Assembly (NCBI GenBank): GCA_022446905.1
Contig: JAKVBT010000007.1
Location: forward strand, 78,568-142,567
Reading direction: 5' to 3'
From: Phycisphaerales bacterium
GTDB lineage: Bacteria; Planctomycetota; Phycisphaerae; Phycisphaerales; SM1A02
Length of the DNA: 64,000 nt
Part shown: positions 52,265-61,300 of the stretch, in pieces
Position numbering within the stretch: position 1 is the stretch's first letter
Layout: the number at the start of each line of letters is the position of its first letter
The notes under the pieces: model-generated
Seen by the model: the letters and a program-made list of their open reading frames with translations, nothing else
Database searches by the model: none
What the model was told of the DNA's origin: nothing
Position numbers and translations under genes: made by a program

Positions 52265-52782
52265 TCAGACGGGTGTCCTGGCGCACCTGGCAAAGAGAAA
52301 GTTGCTTCTGACTGCGCCGCTCTAAATGCCAAATACCGCTCACGCAGCGCGTCATCCGAGAGGGATAGAACGGAGACTGCCAATAACGCTGCATTAATCG
52401 CCCCGGCTGAACCAACCGCAAGTGTTCCTACGGGGATGCCCTTGGGCATCTGCGCCATTGACAGCAGCGAATCAAGCCCTTCCGTAGACCATGCTTTCAT
52501 CGGACATCCGAGAATTGGCAGATGTGTCATGGCGGCCGCCACGCCAGCAAGATGCGCAGCCCCACCAGCAGCACAAATCAAAATCTGAATACCGCGTGCT
52601 TCAGCATGCTGGCAGTAGTGCTCGAGGCGCTTTGCAGCGCGGTGTGCGGAAATCACATTGCATTCGTGAATAACGCCAAGATCCGACAGCGTTTTTGAGG
52701 CCTTTTCCATCGTTGGCCAATCAGAAGCGCTGCCCATCAAGACGCCGACACGAGCCCCATCAACAGTGGTGTAGTCATTCAT
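52261..52782 (-). CDS. purE: N5-carboxyaminoimidazole ribonucleotide mutase
   Basis: This 173-residue class I PurE converts N5-CAIR to CAIR in purine synthesis. Signatures are VLMGSASDWPTMEKASKTL, SAHRAAKRLEHY, AAGGAAHLAGVAAAMTHLPILG and GTLAVGSAGAINAALLAV. It needs a PurK partner, which is not in the window. It is immediately upstream of pdxH, with the stop and start overlapping. Confidence 0.95.
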   Translation of the reverse strand: MNDYTTVDGARVGVLMGSASDWPTMEKASKTLSDLGVIHECNVISAHRAAKRLEHYCQHAEARGIQILICAAGGAAHLAGVAAAMTHLPILGCPMKAWSTEGLDSLLSMAQMPKGIPVGTLAVGSAGAINAALLAVSVLSLSDDALRERYLAFRAAQSEATFSLPGAPGHPSE

Positions 52783-52881
52783 TCCGGCATGGTAGCCAGA
52801 CCCGAGTCAGCGGTCAGATTGGTGTCCCCGACAGGCCAATGACGCTACTAGGCTGGGCTGCTAGAATCGGCGATTCACCAA

Positions 52882-52952
52882 TGGGGATTGGTGTAACGGT
52901 AGCACGACTGACTCTGAATCAGTTAGTCCAAGTTCGAATCTTGGATCCCCAG
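52882..52952 (+). tRNA. tRNA-Gln (anticodon CTG)
   Basis: This 71-base cloverleaf has acceptor TGGGGAT (52882-52888) pairing with ATCCCCA near the end, and G as discriminator, as in E. coli tRNA-Gln. The anticodon stem is ACTGA/TCAGT with loop CTCTGAA (anticodon CTG). The T-arm is CCAAG-TTCGAAT-CTTGG. The CCA end is not encoded. A terminator follows at 52959. Confidence 0.92.
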
Positions 52953-52958
52953 TTCGCA

Positions 52959-52997
52959 ACACGCCCCTCGACCCAATATCGGATCGAGGGGCGTGTG
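52959..52997 (+). terminator. Terminator after tRNA-Gln
   Basis: A long perfect stem (about 52959-52971 with 52984-52996) with a 12-base loop starts 7 bases after the tRNA. Only a short T-stretch (TGATTTC) follows. The same hairpin could also stop the convergent minus-strand gene that ends at 53023. Confidence 0.7.
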
Positions 52998-53022
52998 ATT
53001 TCAACCACAATAGATGATGGTG

Positions 53023-54738
53023 TCAACGGCGGCTGCGACCGGTCCCACCTGCTGGGGCCGCCGGAGGCTGGCTGGCCTTCTGAAGGGCCTGAATCATGTC
53101 GTACCAGGCTTTCATATCTGTGCGAATTCGAACCTGATCCCAATCTTGACCGTCTGACGAACCGATCATCGACAGCATCACTGGCTTGCCATCCGGAATC
53201 GCCGGGGGCAACATCGCACCCATGGGGCCAAGCATAGCTCGCATCATCACAAGACCCTCAGACAGGACCTGATGCATATCAGCCACCATGCCCCAAGTCC
53301 CGCCTGCCAATGTATTGCTCATGGCTTTCGACAATGCGTTATCAGCGCCGCCAGCCATAATCGCTTGTCGTGCCTGCGCGACATCGACATCACCCAAGGC
53401 CGACAAGACATGCTTTCCAACAGGGATATACCGCACCGGCATACCTTCAGGACCACCGAGCATCTTTTGCACGATCTGATGTGCCATCGCCATCTGCGCC
53501 TGACCACCCTGATCCATCATGTCATCCATCATGCCAAGTTGCATGAGCTTCTTGACATCAGCCTTCATGCGGAAACCAACGCCCGGACCTTCAACCTCCA
53601 TGGGGGTCATCTGTACGCCGATGTCTAATTCATTGATGGCTTCAATGGCCTTGACCCCTTCTTTGATCGCGGCGTCAGGGTCATCTGTGTCATTGACTGC
53701 GATCATGCTGAAGCCCTGATCGCCAAATGACATGCCCATGGCATAGCCGGTCTTGGCATAGCCGAGCGCTTTCTTACTCAGCTCAATCGTCTTCCTGAGC
53801 CCACTAGCGTCTGCGGCTGGGAGATACTGCAAGGACGTATCAGATTGATCCATCAGATAGTCCATGGCAGACTTGTCGAAGACTGCCATCATGGGCATCG
53901 TGTTTGGAACCAAACGAGCCAGTCCACTCAGGCCCTGAGATGGGGTTGTCAGCATTGACTTCTCGGCAGGTGTGATCCGCGCCAAGACATCAAGTTCAGA
54001 ACCCTTGAGATCAATGCCCCAATTCCACTCATTAATGCCATCAATGAACTGACGAATCTGCGCCACATTCGCTTCTTGCGAACGCTTCAGCATCTCCATC
54101 TGCGCAGGAGGCATGGATCCCTGAGGCATATTCATCTGCATCATGGAGAGGGCCATGTCGATCTGATCCTTAAAGATCTCTCGAGCCAACTTCTGGTCGA
54201 CGTTTGCAGCCATGGTTGCAGACAACATGCCTTGGCCAAGCGTGCTGGGCTGCGCAGGCAGGTCATACGGCCGATTTGTGAGCGACACCCAATTACTTCC
54301 AGGCAACCGGGTGATATGCATACTGGGCTGCGTCGATTCAACAACAGACGAATCAGCCACATGGAAAATCATGCCGACAAGGGGGTCGCCTGTCTTGGGA
54401 TCAGGCTTGCCCACGAAGACTGCTGCAGCCGCCTTGGAATCGACTCCGGCGCTTCCAGGAGGCCCGCCATTCTTCTTCACCATCATGTTGAGACCGCTCA
54501 CTGGACCACTCATGGCCACCAACATCGCCATTTGTGGCTCGATGGCTGAGACCGTCTTCAGGAGGTCCTGCTGCATGTCCTCCACTGAGGCTGTGTAGGC
54601 AAGCACGATTGAATCTTGGGGCACCAACTTGGTCACATCCGCTGGCACACTGGCCGGCCCAAATGGTGCCGCCATGCTCAGAGACAGTGGAATAAGGGCC
54701 ACACAAGCAGCCACAAAACGAATCATTGACATGAACAT
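53023..54738 (-). CDS. Met-rich exported protein of unknown function
   Basis: This 571-residue protein starts at the ATG at 54738, with GGAGGAG at 8 bases, and has a signal peptide (MIRFVAACVALIPLSLSMAA). The mature part is methionine-rich, with patches such as MMQMNMPQGSMPPAQMEML and LGMMDDMMDQGGQAQMAMAH. The domain pattern is alpha/beta with repeated 'GM...A' helices and a Pro/Ala-rich tail. No family is recognised. It may be periplasmic or surface-bound. It is upstream, on the same strand, of nothing closely spaced: 105 bases separate it from the lipoprotein gene. Confidence 0.72.
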   Translation of the reverse strand: MFMSMIRFVAACVALIPLSLSMAAPFGPASVPADVTKLVPQDSIVLAYTASVEDMQQDLLKTVSAIEPQMAMLVAMSGPVSGLNMMVKKNGGPPGSAGVDSKAAAAVFVGKPDPKTGDPLVGMIFHVADSSVVESTQPSMHITRLPGSNWVSLTNRPYDLPAQPSTLGQGMLSATMAANVDQKLAREIFKDQIDMALSMMQMNMPQGSMPPAQMEMLKRSQEANVAQIRQFIDGINEWNWGIDLKGSELDVLARITPAEKSMLTTPSQGLSGLARLVPNTMPMMAVFDKSAMDYLMDQSDTSLQYLPAADASGLRKTIELSKKALGYAKTGYAMGMSFGDQGFSMIAVNDTDDPDAAIKEGVKAIEAINELDIGVQMTPMEVEGPGVGFRMKADVKKLMQLGMMDDMMDQGGQAQMAMAHQIVQKMLGGPEGMPVRYIPVGKHVLSALGDVDVAQARQAIMAGGADNALSKAMSNTLAGGTWGMVADMHQVLSEGLVMMRAMLGPMGAMLPPAIPDGKPVMLSMIGSSDGQDWDQVRIRTDMKAWYDMIQALQKASQPPAAPAGGTGRSRR

Positions 54739-54843
54739 GAACTCAACTCCTCCAATGGACCTGTATGGGGTACTGCAACCACCGCAGCCGCCACCAGCCA
54801 GTCCCGGAGGGTATAGGCCCACCACTACTTCAGCAACTGAGGC

Positions 54844-55392
54844 TTATTGAGGAGTTGATGGCCCGCGACCGACCTGGACGACACGTTGGCCTGGCTGTGC
54901 CTCAACGACAGGCCCACCCTCGATAGCCAGAAATCGGGCTGTCACATTCGCCGCAAGCGCTGGCATCCGATCCCCGCCATTCTGTCGGAGATCAAGCGCA
55001 AAGCTATACCCAGGAAGATCAAACACTGCTGGCCCGGCGGCGGCAGCTGACTGCTGCTGATTAAATGTCCAAACTCGCCAAGGTCGCTCAATTGACTCAT
55101 CTAAGGGCTGCAGTTCGAACTCGAAGACCCCCGGCACCAACACCGGATCATTGCCCTCAATCAAAACCGCTGTCACATCGATGGTATCCGGATAGCCATC
55201 TGCATCTGTATCTCGCGGTTTCGACCTAATCATGACCGCCATTTGCTCAGCGCGATTCGCATGACGCAGTGGCACTGTCTTTGGTTCTGGCCGCGCAGAC
55301 ATTTTGGGTTTCGGGGAAGGTGGTGCAGAGGGCGACTGGACGGTTTCACACCCTGCAGCAACCACGAAGGCAATAAGCGCCAGACGTTTCAA
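54844..55392 (-). CDS. Small lipoprotein candidate coupled to the giant secretin gene
   Basis: This 182-residue protein starts at TTG 55392, overlapping the stop of the secretin gene. The N-terminus MKRLALIAFVVAAGCETV shows a lipobox (A-A-G-C) for signal peptidase II. The mature part is Pro/Lys-rich, then a compact beta-rich domain (DTDADGYPDTIDVTAVL...GVFEFELQPLDES...). By position and type it could be a pilotin or accessory lipoprotein for the secretin. Direct pilotin similarity (AspS, GspS, PilF) is not evident. Confidence 0.65.
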   Translation of the reverse strand: MKRLALIAFVVAAGCETVQSPSAPPSPKPKMSARPEPKTVPLRHANRAEQMAVMIRSKPRDTDADGYPDTIDVTAVLIEGNDPVLVPGVFEFELQPLDESIERPWRVWTFNQQQSAAAAGPAVFDLPGYSFALDLRQNGGDRMPALAANVTARFLAIEGGPVVEAQPGQRVVQVGRGPSTPQ

Positions 55393-58300
55393 GGAGATGA
55401 TTCCACCGGGAGATCGCTGGGGGTGATGGCCTCTTCCAAATCGCGAATCTTTAAGTCATAGCCCTCTTGATCAAAGAGACCTTGCTTGTCCAACTCGCCA
55501 GTCTTGATTTTGTCAAGGAGTGTTGGCGGCAATGTCAAACGATCAACCTGCTGATCTGTCATCACTCGGATTTCTTCCAACTGCGTGGGGCTCGTGACCA
55601 CATGCGGCGTGAGCACAATTACCAATTCCGTCCGATCAAGCTGCTCGTTCACGCTCGTAAACAACTTCCCAAGCAATGGAATGTCCCCCAAAATTGGGAC
55701 CTTGTCTTCCCGAAATTCATAGGTCTCATTGATCAATCCACCAATGACGATCGTCTGGCCATCACGTACCGTGACCGTTGTATCAGCCGTTCGTTGGATG
55801 ATGCGCGGCGTATTCACACCAACAGCAGGTTGATCGAAGGTGGCACCCAACTTTGACAACGTCGGCTTGACCTCCATGCGCACATACCCATCGGGATTAA
55901 TCGAAGGCGTCACACTCAAGATGACACCAACTTCCTTTTCCTGCAACGGCACACTCGTCAGGCCCGTGTCGTAAGTCGTTGCTCCGACCGGAACGTAGAT
56001 GATTTCTCCTACATTGATATTGGCAGGCTCGTTATTGGCTGCCATGATCGAAGGATTGCTCAAAATATGTAGCCTGCCTTGATTCTCCAATGCTCTCAAG
56101 ACAACATTGAAGTCCAACGCACCTAATGTAAGTGAAGGCAACCCAGCTGCAACAACCGGGGAAAACGACGCGAAGTTCCAGTTGCCAATACCAATCGAGG
56201 GGTCGACACCCCAATCAACACCACCATCGAGCGACACCTCTGCAAGCAATACTTGAATAAGGACCTGCGGCGGATCGACATCCAGTTCTTTAATCAGTCC
56301 CTGGATACGTTCCATGTACCGGGGACTGGCACTGACCAACAGAGAATTGGACTTGTCATCCCCCCGGATCGTCACTTCCCGCTCGAGCAGACGCGCTGCC
56401 GAGCCAAGTTGGTCAACGCCGATCGTCTCGATCAACTTCTGCTGCTCGGTCTCAACAAAGTCACCAAGCACCGAAGCGACTTCACTCGCAGTGGCATTTC
56501 GCAACTGGTAGAGATGCGAGTCTCGCTCATTGGCCTTTGCAGAATCAAGTTCATCAATGACCGATTCAACAAGATCCAGATACGCGGGTGTTCCAGACAC
56601 AATCAAGCTATTTGTACGACTGTCGACGGTGATGGCAAGTTGTTGGCGAGGATCGGGAACAGCGGTCAACTCGGTGCCGCCAAAGTCCCCACCCATGCCC
56701 TCAAGACCATCGGCCATGCCAGACAAGTCCTGCCCGTCGCGAGGCTTGAGAACCAACAGATCGTCGCCCTCGTCGAGCCTGAAGAGGTCTTTGAGAAGCA
56801 CTGACATCGCTGCGGCGTCGGCATTATCCAATTTGAAAATACGGACGTTCTTTGAACCCACCGAGGATTCATCAAGATCTCGAATCATGTCTTCGAGCAT
56901 GTCCATGGAATCCGCTGGCGCCTTGATAATGACCGTGTTGGTTCGCACATCTGGAGTCAGGTTGATGGACTCTCGCAATGCAGTGCTGACCTGCATCTCC
57001 TGGCCTTCACCGAGATCCTCATTTGATCGCACATAACGCAGCACGGTCGCACGTTCCGCGCGCCGCCCACGTCCAAGACCCCGGCCAGAGAGCACATCCT
57101 CAATCAGCCGCACAGTCTCGAGCGCATTGGCGCTGGTCAATGGCACGTGCCGAATCTCCACTACAGATGAAGGTGCTGTACCGTCAAGCCGACCAATCAG
57201 TGAACTGATTTCTCGAACATCTGACTCGGAGGCGCTGACCATAACGGCATTGAGTTGTTCATCAGCAGTCACGCGAACTGTTCCTGAACCACGCAGCCGA
57301 TTGGCCTCGCGCACGTACAGATCATCAAGCATGTCAACCATGGCCCGCGCAGAAGTCACCTGAAGGTGGAAAACCTCGAGTTCGCGACCGAACCCACGCT
57401 CTGACTCCGCCTGCTCAAGCATGCGAAGGAAATCTTCAATGACGACGAGATTTTCACGGCTGGCCGCCACAATCAGGCTGTTGGACACATTGTCCGATTG
57501 AATAGACACACGATCCGTTGGTGTTGATGCTTCACCAAGACTCTGCTGTCGATCACGCATCAGCCGCTCGATTCGAGGGGCGAGATCTGCGGCCTGAGCA
57601 GCTCCATTGACTGCCAGCAAATTCAGTCCAATCGCCGGATCTGTCGGCGCGTCTGAAAGTCGCCGAATCAGATCTCGAATGTCATCAAGATCCTCTGGTC
57701 CCGCAGACACCAGCAAACTGTTGGATCGACTGTCAATCTGAATCAATGGCATCTGGGCGCGACGAGAGGCCGGAGGAAGATCGATGTATCGACGCTCCAT
57801 CACCGCATTGACCGTCTCAGCCACACGCGATGCGTTGTTGTCACCTGCATCGATCACTTCAATCAGGCCACGCTGCACGAGGTCTGATCCATCAAGATCC
57901 TTGACCAATCGCCCAACAACCTCGAACGCATCCTGACCACCAGCAACGATTAGTGAATTGGTGCGTTCATCAGACATCACCGTCACACGTTGCAGTTCTG
58001 CCGTCTTTTGGTCCACAACTCGAAGTCGAGCAAGCCGCGCATCCATCATCCTCTGAACAACGTTTTGCATGCGTGCCGACGTGGCGTGCTCCAACGGGAA
58101 GCTACGAATCTCTGCATAGTCAGCAGTTAACTCAGAGTCCAGCGACTGAATGATTGGCTCAATCACAGCAAATGACCTGCTGCTAGTCGCCACGATCAAA
58201 GTATTGGTCCGCTCATCTGTCTGGGCAACCACCCGATCTTCGCGCTCGAGGATCCCCGCAGATACCTGCCCATCGACCAAACGAGTCACAGTTGTCGCAA

Positions 58301-61300
58301 TCTGAGAGGCCGCCCCATGATCGAGCGGATAGAAACGCACACTAGATGCAGGCGATGCCTCTTCAACATCCAACATCGCTACGAGTTCCCCTGCAATATC
58401 AAGATTGTCTTGGGTGCCGACCAGCAGGAGTGCATTGAGTGTGTCATGCGGCAAGACAACCAACTCATGCATCGGTCGGAATACGTCCGATTCGGCGACA
58501 CTTCGCTGATCAGATCGCAACATCCGCATCCGACCCACTTGCTGACGCATCGCCGATGCACTCGGCGCTGCATCAGTGCCATCAATGAGCACACGGGTCA
58601 GCATGGCGGCCGTCTCAATGGGGTCAGCCCACTTGAGACGAACCAGTTGCGTATCTACCCAGCCCGTAGTGACGTCGGAATCAAGTCGGTCGACCAATAC
58701 CTCAACAGTCGACACTGCATCTTCCGTGCCAGCGACTACAACTGTATTGGTGGTCTCATGTACCGTCATAGCGACATCACCCATGAGGGCTCGCCCCACA
58801 ATGCTTGATGGAATGCCCATCCACCCCCGCTTGCCCAGCCCGCCCAGACTCTTGCCTTGACTGAACAGTTCGCGAACCACGCGAGCAAAGTCTGACGCAG
58901 CCAAGTTGTCTAGCGGAAGGATGCGCACGATCACGGAATCAGACAATGGCAGTTCATCGAGCAGATCCACCAGCGCAACAATGGCGTTTAAATTGTCTGG
59001 AGTCGAACTGATCAACAATGCGTTCTGTGTCTCATGCGTTGTAATACTGATAGGGCGTGTTAAGTCCAGTGCAATGTCTGGATCATGCACGCCATCACCC
59101 AGCATGGACAACCGGCGAATCTGTTCCTGCACCGCTCTGGCCCGAGGCGATGTGGTCTTCTGTGAGGATGGATCGAGCATGTCGCGCAAAACAGAAGCCA
59201 CTGCTTCAGCCTGCGCATTCTTCAACTGCACGAGTTTCAACATTGCATCAGCTGAATCCGGCTCTGAATCCATCGACTTGAAGAAGGCACTCAAAGCGTC
59301 ACGGTCTGCAGGGTTGCCTAGCACCATCAGTGCATTGCGCCCTGGAAGTGCGGTGACGGTAATCGGATCCGTCACGATGCGTTGCGCTGCACTATCTCTT
59401 GCTGGCCTGTTGAGACCCAACTCCTGCACCACCCGCCGCGCCTCTTCAGAGGTCACACGTTGTAGGTCAATAATGAACACCCCTTGATTGACTGGCGGTG
59501 CCAGGCGATCAAACTCATCGATCATTCCAGAAATGACAGCCATCGATCGCGGGGGAGCGGTCACCAGCAGACTGTTGCTCCGCGTATCAGCGAGCACTCG
59601 ACCTTCGACGACAATGGAAGTCCCGCCATCTGGATCGTTCAGGACGATGGGCTGACCATCGAGACTTAGTGCTTGCCTGAGTAGATTCGCGGTATCAGCT
59701 GCTTTAGCGGACTTGAGCACGAAGGTCTGCACAGATGACGCGGCGTCATCAGCAGAGTTCACCGAAGCAAGCATGGATTCAATCTCTGAATGCTCTTTGG
59801 ACGTGCCTACCACGATGATTTGGCGGCGATTGGAGTCAACGCGAACTTGCAACTCGTTGGAAGATGCTGACCGCCACCATGATCGCCGCTGAGTCCCAAA
59901 TGCAGTTTCGATCAATTCCGACATCAAGTCTGCAGACCCACGTGGCACTCGATAGACCTTAATGGTCCTCGCCAATGTCGGCGCAGCTGGCTGGTCAAGC
60001 ACCGAGACAACCTGTTCAACAGAGTCAAATGCAGCGCCATAACCAGTCACCACGATGGCATTCGTGCGCTCGTCGGCCATGATCGACACCTTGCTCTTCG
60101 GTGCCTTGCGATTGCGCGACCCCATGAGCCAGATATCGCCATAGAGCAGATTATTAACCATCGACTCCACATCCCCCGAGACTGCAGCGGCCTTTGCATG
60201 CTGCAGAGGGAAGACGCGAATTTCATATTGCTCATTACCAGCACCCACATCCAGTTGGGCAACCAGTGACTGAATGGCTTGATAATCCTCATCGTTGGCC
60301 GCTACGAGGAGCACCCGGTCTGCTGCTTCTCCCTGAATTGTTACACGACGCTGTTTAGAGCCTGCAATACGAGCACGATCGTCATAGAGACGCTGCAACG
60401 CTTTGGCAACATCAGCGGCGTCGGCACGTTCAAGTCGAATGGTCCGAACCGCGTACTCAACGCTCGCATCCCGATCAATCTCAGCAAGCACTGCATCGAT
60501 CTCCCGAGACGTTTCTTCGTCAGCCCGCACCAGAAGTAGACCAGATGCATCATCAGGAACAATGACCACCGAACTTCCTTTAGCGCCTGATGACGCAATG
60601 ACTGTGCTCTGCAACAAGCGGGCTGCCTGAGATGGCCGCGCTTGCTTCAGCGCGATCGTACGCAGCGGCGGAAGCGATTCACTGGTGGGGACATCGAGCT
60701 GCTTGAGCAAAGAAGCAACTTCCTTGAGTTGTGACTGGTCCGCAGTCACCAATAAAGCATTGGTTCGCTCGTCATACGAAACATCCGGCTGGAGTTGAAC
60801 TGCACCAGTCTTCGCAACCGCGTAATAGCGGGCCCGCAGGACATTCCGCAGCATCGATGAAAGCGGCCTTGCCGCGGCATGTTCGAGCGGGAAGATCTGC
60901 AGAGTGGGCGCTGATGCCACAGGCGACTGATCCATGAGTTCCACATAGCGATCAATAAATGGAATGGCTTCGGTCGGTGACATCACCACCAAAGAACCAC
61001 TTCCACTGTCGGCGCTGACCTGAATCCGGTCAGGACGGAAAGCCGCCTCCACAGCATCCTCGCCACCCATCATGGTGACTGCGAGATGACGCATGCGGCC
61101 TGCCTGCCGACTTGCACTGGTTCCACGAAGCAACTCCTGCAAGTTCCTGGCAATTCTTGATGCCGCACCGTTGGTCAACGGGTAGATCTTCACGATCGCT
61201 GATTGATCGTTGTTTGAAACGCCTACTGCTTTGATGATCTGAGTAACCGACTCAAAATCCGAATCGGTGGCTGAGACGATCATGGCGTTGGTGTCTACGT

